From: a virus | Length of the DNA stretch: 27,587 bases | Reading direction: 5' to 3' (one strand) | Virus record (IMG/VR): IMGVR_UViG_3300006921_000110 | Coordinates: 1 to 27,587 of that record | Part shown: one piece after another, positions 1 to 8,008 of the stretch | Position numbering within the stretch: position 1 is the stretch's first letter | Layout: every line of letters starts with the position of its first letter | The notes under the pieces: model-generated | Told to the model about the DNA's origin: nothing | Database searches by the model: none | The model's input: the letters and a program-made list of their open reading frames with translations, nothing else | Translations under genes and position numbers: made by a program

Positions 1-2291
1 GCGTAAAAATTTACCAAAATGAATTCAGCAGTACGTACTGGCTTCAAGTAAATGTCAACAACAAGCTCGTTCTGGTCAATAACTTCACCGGTGTTATTAC
101 GCTCATCACAAACGATCATAAAATCATACAAGCCGTCAGCAGCTTTAACACGCTCAAAGAATGGTGTCAAAGTATTAGCTACTCTTGTACGAGTAAACAA
201 TGTGTTGTTCTCGAAAAGGAAGAACTGCATTGTCTTCTTAGTGATCTTCTCAAGGTAGAGGAAAGTACGACGAACGTTAATACGATCGAATGCACTTGGC
301 TTCTTGAGGAGAGTCTTCTGACCGAAGAACACATTACCCTGATCAGCAAAGTTTGCAATAGGGTTAAGGTTAACAGTGTAGAGGTCATCACGCTGACGTT
401 GGTTAGGGCTGATTGCAATATCATCAGCATCTTGAATAACACCACGATTGAATCCAGCAGGTGCTCCCCATGGACCAACCTGAGCATCTGTAGAAGCCAT
501 CTTAGCAGAAGCAAATCCAGAAGATGGAACATAGCAGTAAAGGCCGGTGTAGTTATCATATACTCTCATCCAGTTAGCAAACACAGTTGCGTAGGATGTA
601 TTAGCGAGAGAGAACTGATGACGAAGTGCCCAGTAGATGTCAACGTAGAAGTTCTTAGTAGGATCTTTCTGAACCTTCTGTGACTTACCAGCTACAAGAA
701 TCTGACGAATTGGATCAGCAATGAAAAGAATATCACCACGACCACCATCCTTAACAGGACCTGCAAATGTTGCAAAGCGGTTAAATACTGTTGTATAAGC
801 TGTACGAGCTTCTTCACCAGTAGCGTCAAGATCACCAGAAGTACGAAGAGCTTCAATAGCTGCTGTTGTACGTGTATCATCAAAACCACGAGCAGAAAGA
901 GTAGCATTAGCTGTCTCCATGTAAGTGTGAATAGTACCAAGACCACCTTCAGCAATAATATCGATGTCAAACTTACGATCATTACGAACACGATCAAGAG
1001 CACGATCAAGCTTCAATGGAATAGAGCCAATCTCTTTATCCTTAAGACTTACTTCACCGTAAGAACCAAGAGGAAGAAGGCTGTCAGCTTTAGCAACTTC
1101 ATCTGCGAAAGTAGAAGCAAAGAAGTTAACCGGAAGACCAGCAGCGTCAGGTGAGATATCACCACCCTGAAGACCATCTTTGAATGACTCAGTGTATACA
1201 CGAACCTTCTTCTTAGGAGTACCATCTGCATTAAGTTGAACACCAGCAAGAGCATCAGCAACGAATGGGTTAACAATAATGTCAACGTTACGTGACTGAT
1301 CATTTACAGTATCAAGTGAGAAGTTAATTGGAGCACCACCGCTTTCGGAGTTACGCTGACGGTACTGACCAATGGAGCCATTATAGCCTTCTTCAAGAAG
1401 GTAATCAAGACGATTAGCGTCCTTGGAGAATACAGACTGACGAAGTTTGAATACACCAATGTTCAATGTATCATCAAACTCACGTGTACCAATGTCATAA
1501 CCTGTAATACGATCTTCCATAACTTGTGAAACGGAATTAGTAGCAGGGTTAGTACCAAACTCAGGAGTAGCTGTAAGAGCGAACTCGAAGCGAGAAGCTG
1601 GAACATCTGTGAAAGCAGAGAGACCAGAAGCAGCTGGAGAAGATGTTACTGTCTTAACATCAACAATAGCGTCAAAGTCTGTTGCTGGGTTAAGGTTTGT
1701 GTTATCAGAAACACCAACGTAGTAACCATTAAACTGACCATCGATAACAGTCTGTCCTTTGTTAACAACAACGAGAGCAGCACCGCTAAGATCAGTAAGA
1801 CCAGTAAATTCTGTCTTAAGTTCATTGCTTTGTTCGAAGAGCTCGCCATTTTTGTACTTCATATACTGCTCATCAGTCATTTCAAACTGAGTTGGAGCAC
1901 CAAGAAGGTAAGTAGCATTTTCTGTTTCAGCATCAGTTACGATTGCAGTAGTGTCACGATCCCAAACAACTGCTGGGTATGCCAATACACTAATCTTTGA
2001 ACCAAAGCCTTGTCCGTTGCTAGCGCCATATGGAAGACGGTTAACAAGTACAGAGCCTGTAGAGTTTAGTGTAGCACGTGTAGTGTGATAGAAGTAGCGT
2101 TCAGCTGGTGTCTTTGGAGTACCGAAGATTTGCTCAAACTCAGAAATACTTCCAAGTCCAACAACTTCATCGGTAGGTCCTTCAGACGCAAAGCCGGCTA
2201 CATATGTAGTGGTCCCTGTTTGTGCTGTGCGGAGTGACAAATCACTCTCACGAATTTCAACACCAGGGCTTTGAATTGTCCTTTTAGCCAT
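1..2291 (-). CDS. Contractile tail sheath protein (T4 gp18-like), C-terminus cut by window edge
   Basis: An open frame of 763 codons runs from the ATG at 2291 off the left edge with no stop. The N-terminus (MAKRTIQSPGVEIRESDLS) has the SPGVE-I-E signature of T4-type sheath proteins. The last visible part (KPVRTAEFILVNFYA) matches the conserved end of the sheath C-terminal domain, so only a few residues should be missing. In the family, sheath subunits polymerise around the tail tube and contract at infection. T4 gp18 has 659 residues, so this one is about 100 longer, probably through surface insertions in the middle. The start is fixed by a late-type box four bases upstream. The neighbour upstream is the tube gene. 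Family call is firm; the length comparison is from memory. Confidence 0.9.
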   Translation of the reverse strand, partial: MAKRTIQSPGVEIRESDLSLRTAQTGTTTYVAGFASEGPTDEVVGLGSISEFEQIFGTPKTPAERYFYHTTRATLNSTGSVLVNRLPYGASNGQGFGSKISVLAYPAVVWDRDTTAIVTDAETENATYLLGAPTQFEMTDEQYMKYKNGELFEQSNELKTEFTGLTDLSGAALVVVNKGQTVIDGQFNGYYVGVSDNTNLNPATDFDAIVDVKTVTSSPAASGLSAFTDVPASRFEFALTATPEFGTNPATNSVSQVMEDRITGYDIGTREFDDTLNIGVFKLRQSVFSKDANRLDYLLEEGYNGSIGQYRQRNSESGGAPINFSLDTVNDQSRNVDIIVNPFVADALAGVQLNADGTPKKKVRVYTESFKDGLQGGDISPDAAGLPVNFFASTFADEVAKADSLLPLGSYGEVSLKDKEIGSIPLKLDRALDRVRNDRKFDIDIIAEGGLGTIHTYMETANATLSARGFDDTRTTAAIEALRTSGDLDATGEEARTAYTTVFNRFATFAGPVKDGGRGDILFIADPIRQILVAGKSQKVQKDPTKNFYVDIYWALRHQFSLANTSYATVFANWMRVYDNYTGLYCYVPSSGFASAKMASTDAQVGPWGAPAGFNRGVIQDADDIAISPNQRQRDDLYTVNLNPIANFADQGNVFFGQKTLLKKPSAFDRINVRRTFLYLEKITKKTMQFFLFENNTLFTRTRVANTLTPFFERVKAADGLYDFMIVCDERNNTGEVIDQNELVVDIYLKPVRTAEFILVNFY

Positions 2292-2295
2292 ACTA

Positions 2296-2304
2296 TTATT
2301 TATG
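2296..2304 (-). promoter_or_regulatory. T4-late-like promoter box of tail sheath gene
   Basis: Read on the minus strand, CATAAATAA lies four bases (TAGT) before the sheath ATG. It resembles the T4 late promoter TATAAATA. The spacing would leave little or no 5' leader. Confidence 0.6.
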
Positions 2305-2331
2305 GCCTTTCAAATGAAAATCTATTTTTCT

Positions 2332-2904
2332 CTACAACAATTCTGTATGAATTTGAGAGTAAACAAATGAGAGAGAACTTGATATCTCGTCTGAATCACT
2401 GTAATTGTAATCAATATTACCTACAGAAATTGGAAAGGCTTTTGTATATGTAAACTTAATACGCTCTTCGTTATATTCATCTAAGCCGTAGAGAGTCATA
2501 TCTGTTTGATACTGCTTAAAGTCTTCATCTGTAGCAATATTACTTGAATCAAAGAGACCAAACTTCTCATCATGCATAAGGTCAAGCCACTTATAACATA
2601 CCCAATAGTTGTTATAGCCATTATCAATTGTAAAGTTAACTGTTACAGGATCGTATGGTGTTTTAGCATGAGCTGAATTATAGAGATTGGAACCAGCATA
2701 GCCAATCTCAATAGCTGGTACAGTAATCTGCGGCACTACAGAACCATATACAGAGAACTGCATAGCATTCTGATTAACATTAAATGAAGATCTCCTATCC
2801 TTTGAGTCAATCTCCAGCATTGCAGGTGGAAGAGAAAAGACAAGCTTAAACTTATCTGCTCTGCTCTTGTTAAGAAACGATTGATTGTTAGTATTAGCAG
2901 CCAT
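2332..2904 (-). CDS. Tail tube protein (T4 gp19-like)
   Basis: A 190-residue protein. Signs of a T4-type tube protein are a basic N-terminus (NKSRADKFKLVFSLPPAML), a VPQITVPAIEIGYAG segment, an NFTIDN strand and a YKWLDLMHD segment, all typical of gp19 and its tube relatives; T4 gp19 is 163 residues. It forms the inner tube inside the sheath. The frame could begin 13 codons earlier at 2943, but that would overlap the terminase end at 2918. The ATG at 2904 has a late-type box four bases upstream, so I chose it. Gene order here is terminase, tube, sheath, whereas T4 has 17, 18, 19. Confidence 0.85.
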   Translation of the reverse strand: MAANTNNQSFLNKSRADKFKLVFSLPPAMLEIDSKDRRSSFNVNQNAMQFSVYGSVVPQITVPAIEIGYAGSNLYNSAHAKTPYDPVTVNFTIDNGYNNYWVCYKWLDLMHDEKFGLFDSSNIATDEDFKQYQTDMTLYGLDEYNEERIKFTYTKAFPISVGNIDYNYSDSDEISSSLSFVYSQIHTELL

Positions 2905-2908
2905 ATAC

Positions 2909-2916
2909 TTATTTAA
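2909..2916 (-). promoter_or_regulatory. T4-late-like promoter box of tail tube gene
   Basis: TTAAATAA on the minus strand, then GTAT and the ATG at 2904. It lies just before the terminase stop codon. Its fixed four-base spacing supports the downstream start. Confidence 0.6.
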
Positions 2917-2917
2917 T

Positions 2918-4621
2918 CTATAGTGGAGTGAATCCAGCATCAATTAGATCATAATAATCATCACCCATCTCTTCATTACCATCACTCATACCCCAATAGA
3001 CAGGATTAAGATCTGGACTACCACCACCCATGTTATCGTTATTATAAATGGATGTTGGATCTTCAAAGAGCTGTAAACCAAAGTCCATAGGCTCAATAAT
3101 CTTAGGTCGACCAGTATCATCTTTCTCGATGATCTCAAAGAATTGTTCAGCAATATCATTATCGAGAACATAGTAAGCATACATTATAGCCATAACCATA
3201 TCATCATGCTTACCCTTTTGAGCTTTCCATGTACCGTTAGGATAGCGAACGAAGTCTCTAAACTCATCTAATGTCTCTTGGTCACGCATTACAATAGAGT
3301 GGAGGTCATTCATCCAATAGCGCATGTTCATGATACCTTTATGCTTAGTATTAGTATGAGCAATCATACCATACATTCTATTCTTACGATGTGCTTTAGC
3401 ATTACCATAACTAACAAGTTTAGGATAGCCCATATCATGTAGCAATCTATCTACTACTTGTGCACCGCAGTTGTTACGCTCAATAAGAGCCAGAGGAGAG
3501 CCATAGTTGCGAAGTATCTGATGAACCTTATTACTAAACTCTAGAGGAGAGATTTTGTTATTCTTATATACAGCAACTTGTCTAACTTCAGCAGGATCGG
3601 TTACATCCAATACCTGAACTACAGAACTATCTTTACCAACACCTTCAGCTGTATCAACACCAGCAGCATAAATTCTTGACGAGTCAGCCTCTTCCCAAAT
3701 CTTATAGCAGCCATCATCAAGCACTACTTTAGGATCACAGATAGTCTGCTCCATCTTCTCATAGAGTTCATCATCAAGAGAAGACTCACCAGAGTTAATC
3801 CACTCACAACAGAACTCCTGTCGCCAAGCTTCCTCTGAACCAATAGACGCTCTTGTATCAGCAGCCCATTTCTCATCTCGACCAGGAACCTCATTCCACA
3901 TAATCTTACCACAGTCCCAAGCACTATCAGGATTAGTCTCTGCCTCATTATAAATCTTATAGAAGAGGTTCTGAGTACCATTAGCGGTAGAACAAATGAA
4001 TGCTTTAGATTTTTTAGAGGATGAAATAATTGGATAGACAGACTTCCAAAACTCATCCACCAGATGGTTCTCAATGAAAGCCATCTCATCAATAACCAAA
4101 CAGTTAACGGACTGACCACGAGCTGCTGTACCTGTTGTAGTTGTAATACCAATACGAGAACCATTCTCAAGAGTCATAGATGTCTTAGCATACTCTTTTA
4201 CTGGTGGTTTAAGCCAGTTAGGAAGTTCCTCATAAGCCATTCTTACACGAGAGAAAATTTCAATAGCAGTAGCCTCTTTGTTCGCTACGAGAAGGATGCG
4301 CTGATCTTTCTGGAAGCATGCTTGCCATAGAAGATAGATTGTCATAAGAGTAGACTTACCAATCTGACGTGAAGCTAATAGAATGTAGAAGCGATTATCA
4401 CGCATGTTTCTTAATGCTCTCTTCTGTGCAGGGTAAAGCTTAATCTTCTGCTTACCATGATCCAAACTAACAATATAGAAGAAGTTCTCAGCAAAGTATA
4501 GAATATTCTTCTTAGCCTTCTTAAGAGCAGCTATTTTCTCTGGTGTATACTCACCTTTCCAGTTTCTATTAGGTAAGTTTTCATTACCCATATAGTAACT
4601 GCCATCGTTTTTATCAGCCAT
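2918..4621 (-). CDS. Terminase large subunit (T4 gp17-like)
   Basis: A 567-residue packaging ATPase and nuclease that pumps DNA into the prohead and cuts the concatemer. The ATPase domain shows Walker A SRQIGKST (84-91), Walker B LVIDEM (175-180, D178 and E179) and coupling motif STANGT (211-216). The RNase H-like nuclease domain shows GVDTAEG with D323, ERNNCG with E381 and HDDMV with D473/D474. Order and spacing match T4 gp17 (610 residues), and all expected acidic residues are present. The ATG at 4621 follows a late-type box. The tube and sheath genes follow closely on the same strand. No small terminase gene is evident in this window. Confidence 0.96.
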   Translation of the reverse strand: MADKNDGSYYMGNENLPNRNWKGEYTPEKIAALKKAKKNILYFAENFFYIVSLDHGKQKIKLYPAQKRALRNMRDNRFYILLASRQIGKSTLMTIYLLWQACFQKDQRILLVANKEATAIEIFSRVRMAYEELPNWLKPPVKEYAKTSMTLENGSRIGITTTTGTAARGQSVNCLVIDEMAFIENHLVDEFWKSVYPIISSSKKSKAFICSTANGTQNLFYKIYNEAETNPDSAWDCGKIMWNEVPGRDEKWAADTRASIGSEEAWRQEFCCEWINSGESSLDDELYEKMEQTICDPKVVLDDGCYKIWEEADSSRIYAAGVDTAEGVGKDSSVVQVLDVTDPAEVRQVAVYKNNKISPLEFSNKVHQILRNYGSPLALIERNNCGAQVVDRLLHDMGYPKLVSYGNAKAHRKNRMYGMIAHTNTKHKGIMNMRYWMNDLHSIVMRDQETLDEFRDFVRYPNGTWKAQKGKHDDMVMAIMYAYYVLDNDIAEQFFEIIEKDDTGRPKIIEPMDFGLQLFEDPTSIYNNDNMGGGSPDLNPVYWGMSDGNEEMGDDYYDLIDAGFTPL

Positions 4622-4630
4622 AGTCAGTAT

Positions 4631-4638
4631 TTATTTAA
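4631..4638 (-). promoter_or_regulatory. T4-late-like promoter box of terminase gene
   Basis: TTAAATAA on the minus strand, nine bases before the ATG. An overlapping TAAATAC lies five bases from the ATG. The 78-bp intergenic region carries a second such box facing the opposite way (4688-4695), so it is a divergent late promoter region. Confidence 0.5.
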
Positions 4639-4687
4639 TCTTGACCAGTAAAGTTTCAACTTTTAATGGTTTTTTAGGCAACACAAA

Positions 4688-4695
4688 CTAAATAA
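4688..4695 (+). promoter_or_regulatory. T4-late-like promoter box of acidic protein gene
   Basis: CTAAATAA followed by TAGT and the ATG at 4700. It has the same TAGT spacer as the sheath gene box. Confidence 0.6.
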
Positions 4696-4699
4696 TAGT

Positions 4700-5746
4700 A
4701 TGGCTAAGAAAAAAGACCTTAAAGATCTTGGTGACGTTTATAGCAAGCTCGGTGAAGAGGTTGTAGTTTCTGAGAAGAATGATATGACAGTAGGTGATAA
4801 AGACGCTGCTGTAGGTGAAGCTCCTCTTGAGGACGGTGGTATTACTAAAGACTGTGGATGTGAAGATCCGGAAGAAGTTGAAGCTGTTGAAGCAGAAGAA
4901 GTACAAGGAGTAAAAGAAGAGGATGAAGAGGTCACTGTTGTTAATGTGCCAGAGATTTATAGAAAGGCTCTTCGTGGTGAGTTAAAAAAATTAGCAATTC
5001 CACACACGTTTAGTGTAGATAGTGTTGAGGTAGGTGTGGATGACGTGGCAGATGTTAAAACAGCATTAGCTAATCTCAAAGGAAGTAGAGCTCGTATAGG
5101 CGACAAAGCAGAAGAAGATGAAGAAAACGCCTTGAAAGATGCACAGGGAGGCATAAATAACTATATGGCCAAAAAATCCGCATTTGATGAACTCTTTGCT
5201 AAAGTTATTTCCGAAGACTTTGGTATGGAGGAACAAGACGATCTCAACGCTCTTGGTATCGAAGACGCAACTCCTGACGCTGAGCTCGGCGAGGAAGGCG
5301 ACGACGATGCTGCAGGCGAAGAGGAAGTAACAATTACACTTGATAAAGAACTTGCACAGCAACTCTGTGACCTTCTTAAAGCTGCTTGCGGCGAAGAAGG
5401 CGACGACGCTGGTGACGAAGACGTTGCTGACGAACTCGAAGGTGAAGGTGGTGACGAATTCGGTCCTGAAGAGGATAACGAAGGTGCTCCACAAGCTCAC
5501 ACCGCTCACGTTGATATGGGTACTAACAACAAAGTTGGTAACCTTGCCGGTGATGCTTTCGGTAGTCAGCCAAAGGTACAAGCTGCTAATAAAGTAGCTA
5601 CTAAGCCTACAGCTGGTCACGGCAGCACTGATGGTAAGCCATCCCCACTTGGTGATTCTGTAAAGAACGACCAAAAGGTTGGTGCTAAGACTGAAGGTCC
5701 AACAACCACAGTTCAGCCTAAGAACAAAGAAGTTAAAGCAGGTTAA
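4700..5746 (+). CDS. Acidic, low-complexity phage protein (scaffold or internal head protein candidate)
   Basis: A 348-residue, strongly acidic protein. Residues 1-155 hold Asp/Glu-rich stretches around a more ordered core (VNVPEIYRKALRGELKKLAI). A second unit begins at M156 (MAKKSAFDELFAKV), continues through Asp/Glu/Gly-rich stretches with a helix (LDKELAQQLCDLLKAA), and ends in a Lys/Thr/Pro/Gly-rich tail. Codon use shifts: the second unit uses far more GAC and GGC than the first. Neighbours are the divergent terminase gene and the neck-like gene, and the promoter is late-type, so a virion or assembly role is inferred. I recognise no specific family. A perfect late box sits before M156 (see the nested feature). 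A strong terminator follows. Confidence 0.7.
   Translation: MAKKKDLKDLGDVYSKLGEEVVVSEKNDMTVGDKDAAVGEAPLEDGGITKDCGCEDPEEVEAVEAEEVQGVKEEDEEVTVVNVPEIYRKALRGELKKLAIPHTFSVDSVEVGVDDVADVKTALANLKGSRARIGDKAEEDEENALKDAQGGINNYMAKKSAFDELFAKVISEDFGMEEQDDLNALGIEDATPDAELGEEGDDDAAGEEEVTITLDKELAQQLCDLLKAACGEEGDDAGDEDVADELEGEGGDEFGPEEDNEGAPQAHTAHVDMGTNNKVGNLAGDAFGSQPKVQAANKVATKPTAGHGSTDGKPSPLGDSVKNDQKVGAKTEGPTTTVQPKNKEVKAG
5152..5160 (+). promoter_or_regulatory. Internal late-like promoter box inside the acidic protein gene
   Basis: CATAAATAA, then CTAT, then an in-frame ATG at 5165. Box and four-base spacing are the same as before the sheath gene, but it lies within an open frame. Confidence 0.5.
5165..5746 (+). 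CDS. Nested in-frame product of the acidic protein gene (alternative start M156)
   Basis: From the internal ATG the product is 193 residues (MAKKSAFDELFAKV to the common stop). The full late-type start signal sits in front, and the N-terminus begins MAKK like the full-length protein. Either two proteins are made from one frame, or two genes fused when the stop between them was lost. The proposal rests on sequence pattern only. Confidence 0.45.
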   Translation: MAKKSAFDELFAKVISEDFGMEEQDDLNALGIEDATPDAELGEEGDDDAAGEEEVTITLDKELAQQLCDLLKAACGEEGDDAGDEDVADELEGEGGDEFGPEEDNEGAPQAHTAHVDMGTNNKVGNLAGDAFGSQPKVQAANKVATKPTAGHGSTDGKPSPLGDSVKNDQKVGAKTEGPTTTVQPKNKEVKAG

Positions 5747-5765
5747 TTCTTACTAAATAATTTAC

Positions 5766-5797
5766 AAAGACTCATGGGAAACCATGAGTCTTTTTTT
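5766..5797 (+). terminator. Rho-independent terminator after the acidic protein gene
   Basis: A 12-bp perfect stem (AAAGACTCATGG with CCATGAGTCTTT) around a GAAA tetraloop, ending in a T run. Confidence 0.93.
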
Positions 5798-5815
5798 GTA
5801 TTCTGAACTAAAGGG

Positions 5816-5823
5816 CATAAATA
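5816..5823 (+). promoter_or_regulatory. T4-late-like promoter box before the 113-residue protein gene
   Basis: CATAAATA then TATAC and the ATG at 5829. It lies just downstream of the terminator, so transcription restarts here. Confidence 0.55.
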
Positions 5824-5828
5824 TATAC

Positions 5829-6170
5829 ATGCAGACATTCCAAGAGTATTACAATGGTGATAACATGATGAATGCTAATGCCGTTTCTGTTAAGCAAGGT
5901 GGTAAGAGCATGATGAGAGCTGGTCGTAAGCATGAGAACCTTAAGCGTAAGGAGTATCAGCACAAATGCCCACATGTTAGAAACTGTATGCACAATGGAA
6001 CATCAGTTACTCTATCTGGTCAGCCATTAGTTAATGCTCTTAAGATGTATGCAATGGAGTTCAAACCTGGTGTAACAAATGGCATTGGTAACTCTGATGT
6101 TGAGGTAGTAATGTTTGAAAATGAAGAGGGTATTCCATCAGGTAGAATTCAAAGAAAGGGTAGTAAGTAA
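5829..6170 (+). CDS. Unknown late protein between acidic and neck-like proteins
   Basis: 113 residues, no recognised family. The N-terminus (MQTFQEYYNGDNMMNANAVS) is followed by a basic stretch rich in Lys, Arg and His with two Cys (KCPHVRNC), then a mixed C-terminal half. The open frame extends upstream to 5784, inside the terminator stem. I chose the ATG at 5829 because a late-type box precedes it. The TAA stop overlaps the next ATG (TAATG), suggesting translational coupling. A virion or assembly role is inferred from position only. Confidence 0.75.
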   Translation: MQTFQEYYNGDNMMNANAVSVKQGGKSMMRAGRKHENLKRKEYQHKCPHVRNCMHNGTSVTLSGQPLVNALKMYAMEFKPGVTNGIGNSDVEVVMFENEEGIPSGRIQRKGSK

Positions 6171-6943
6171 TGGGTTGCGGAGACGTCAATTGTAAGCCTG
6201 AAGACATCATGGCAGCTGCTTCAGCTCCATGCGGTCAGTTCATGAAGGCAGATAATCAGGAAGCTGAAAAGCTTGTCTTTGATATGGCTTATAATGATCT
6301 AATCAATAACTTCGGTGTAGAGATTAACTACTATGTTAAGCCATTTGATTTAGATAAAGCTAACTTACTATATGGTGAGCATCCAACAGCAATCTATTCT
6401 GCTGCTTCTGGTATGCAGATGTATGTAGAGCTTTCAGAAGAAGCTTTAGCCCTTTCACAGTTTGGATTTGATCCGGGTGATGAGTTTACAGGCTTTGTTC
6501 ACATTGACACTTTCCAAGCTCAGATGAGCTCTAATGATGCTTATGCAACTATCAATGATGCAGAGCCTAAGTCAGGTGACCTTATTGAGATTGTAGGCTT
6601 AGGTTGTGATAGACCTGGCGGTCGTTGTGCTAACATCTATGAGATTACAGAGCGTAGAGAGCAAGACATTACATCTATCAACCCTCTTCTTGGTCACTAT
6701 GTATATAGAGTACGTGCTAAGCGCTATGAGAACTCCTTTGAACCTAATGCGCCAGAAGAGTGCGTTAATGAGCAGGTATATGATGACTCTCAGTTTGGTG
6801 TTCTTAGTTCTAATATCCAGCAAATGCTTAGTGCTGATGTATCTGATCCTAAGACATATACATATGATGTAGATGAAGACTCTAAGAACGATGTTTACGA
6901 TATGGACGTAAATGATAATGACGTCTATGGAGACTATTACTAA
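6170..6943 (+). CDS. Neck protein (T4 gp14-like)
   Basis: 257 residues. The central part follows the pattern of T4-type neck protein gp14: NNFGVEINYYVKPFD, then LLYGE, a MQMYVE segment, FGFDPGDEFTGFVH, and later SGDLIEI and a YVYRVRAKRYENS strand near the end. Gp14 completes filled heads and connects them to tails. The extra Cys-rich N-terminus (MGCGDVNCK) and the Asp/Tyr-rich tail are unlike T4 as I remember it. It is coupled to the previous gene by TAATG and ends at a bidirectional terminator. The assignment rests on remembered family patterns. Confidence 0.65.
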   Translation: MGCGDVNCKPEDIMAAASAPCGQFMKADNQEAEKLVFDMAYNDLINNFGVEINYYVKPFDLDKANLLYGEHPTAIYSAASGMQMYVELSEEALALSQFGFDPGDEFTGFVHIDTFQAQMSSNDAYATINDAEPKSGDLIEIVGLGCDRPGGRCANIYEITERREQDITSINPLLGHYVYRVRAKRYENSFEPNAPEECVNEQVYDDSQFGVLSSNIQQMLSADVSDPKTYTYDVDEDSKNDVYDMDVNDNDVYGDYY

Positions 6944-6954
6944 AATTTAAAAGA

Positions 6955-6996
6955 CAAAAAAGCCTGATGGTCTTTCGATCATCAGGCTTTCTTTTT
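6955..6996. terminator. Bidirectional terminator between convergent genes
   Basis: Stem GCCTGATGGTC with GATCATCAGGC, one G-T wobble and a TTTC loop, flanked by an A run on the left and a T run on the right. It can end transcripts from the neck gene (+) and the glycosyltransferase gene (-). Confidence 0.92.
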
Positions 6997-7004
6997 GTAA
7001 GAGA

Positions 7005-7970
7005 TTATTTGCTCTTCTTCTTAGAAGGCTTTTTACTCTCTGTCTGTTCTTGCTGCTGTACTGGTTGTAAGAGCGATTGTACAATAGCATTTACATCAAA
7101 CATTTCATTAACATCATTGTATGGACACTCATGTACTGCGCCAGTAAATGTATAGTCATACAAGTAAGAGTCAATAGTACCCTTAGGTAGTTGAACAGGT
7201 GCTTTAATATTAGTGTGCATAGTATAGCCAAAGAGCTCAGGCTGAGTAGCAACCCATACAACAGTTGAAGGCTTACCCATTGCTGCTGCAGCATGCTGTA
7301 GTGAAGAGTCAATAAAGAGACAACGATCAGCAAAGTTCAGCATGTTAAAGAGTTGCTTCTTAGGAACCTCCTTCTCAAATCGAATGACGTCATTAAGCTT
7401 ATGATGAAAGTCGTAGCAGATATGAATGATTTGATAATGCTCTTTAAGCTGATCTACCAACACTTGTGCCACTTCAGGGTGAATATCTCTTGCCCATGAG
7501 TATGGATCAGCTTGATGATTCTTACCTGGACCACCAAAAGGCTGGAACATAAGGATTGGCTTTACCTTTTGAATCTTAGCAACCTCAGGATCAATATAAG
7601 CCTTCTCCCTCATATTAAAGTTCATATAAGGAGCTTCTCCATTATACTCGATACCAATCATATCACACCAAGTCTTAATAAGGTGCTGCTTCTTAGTAAT
7701 ATGAGCTGTCTCTTTATATGGCTCTTGCGAAAAGACCTTTGTATCTTTATCTAGTATATAATCCTGATAGAAATATGGTACGTTACCAAGACGATAAACT
7801 CTATGAATGTCTTTATTGTTAAGATAGACTTCTGGCCATGCACAAACTACAATGATCTTAGTAGTTGGGTGATTATTCTTATATGCCTTAACAACAGCGG
7901 TAGAACTGACATGCTTGCCAATACCGCCCTCAATGTTAAAGACTGCAAATTCAGGTGACTTATCGCTCAT
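7005..7970 (-). CDS. Glycosyltransferase, GT9 (heptosyltransferase)-like
   Basis: 321 residues with a GT-B fold pattern like ADP-heptose:LPS heptosyltransferases. The N-terminal half has FNIEGGIGKHV (nucleotide-loop type) and the C-terminal half has the family signature DSSLQHAAAAMGKPSTVVWV followed by LFGY. The tail is Gln-rich and then Lys/Ser-rich, probably disordered. The frame could start at 8006, but that would enter the end of the adhesin gene; the ATG at 7970 follows a TTAAAT/TATATAG stretch resembling the late box. It lies directly after the adhesin gene on the same strand. It may modify the fibre or another virion protein, or alter host surface sugar; the acceptor is unknown. Confidence 0.75.
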   Translation of the reverse strand: MSDKSPEFAVFNIEGGIGKHVSSTAVVKAYKNNHPTTKIIVVCAWPEVYLNNKDIHRVYRLGNVPYFYQDYILDKDTKVFSQEPYKETAHITKKQHLIKTWCDMIGIEYNGEAPYMNFNMREKAYIDPEVAKIQKVKPILMFQPFGGPGKNHQADPYSWARDIHPEVAQVLVDQLKEHYQIIHICYDFHHKLNDVIRFEKEVPKKQLFNMLNFADRCLFIDSSLQHAAAAMGKPSTVVWVATQPELFGYTMHTNIKAPVQLPKGTIDSYLYDYTFTGAVHECPYNDVNEMFDVNAIVQSLLQPVQQQEQTESKKPSKKKSK

Positions 7971-8008
7971 TACTATATAATTTAATACAGTAATGAGCAA
8001 AATCAACT

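Noticed and set aside
399-1303. Several plus- and minus-strand frames of 75-105 codons inside the sheath gene
   Set aside because: They lie across the sheath frame, have low-complexity composition and no start signals; shadows of the sheath gene.
2905-2943. Longer start of the tube protein at 2943
   Set aside because: It would overlap the terminase gene and lie upstream of the late-type box.
3724-4170. 148-codon minus-strand frame inside the terminase gene
   Set aside because: Overlaps the catalytic core of the terminase in another frame; Leu/Val/Ser-rich shadow.
5066-5674. 202-codon minus-strand frame opposite the acidic protein gene
   Set aside because: An antisense shadow of Asp/Glu-rich codons (gives Phe/Ser/Val-rich sequence) with no promoter or family pattern.
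7971-8006. Longer start of the glycosyltransferase at 8006
   Set aside because: It extends to the end of the adhesin gene and lies before the AT-rich start signal; the family pattern begins after 7970.
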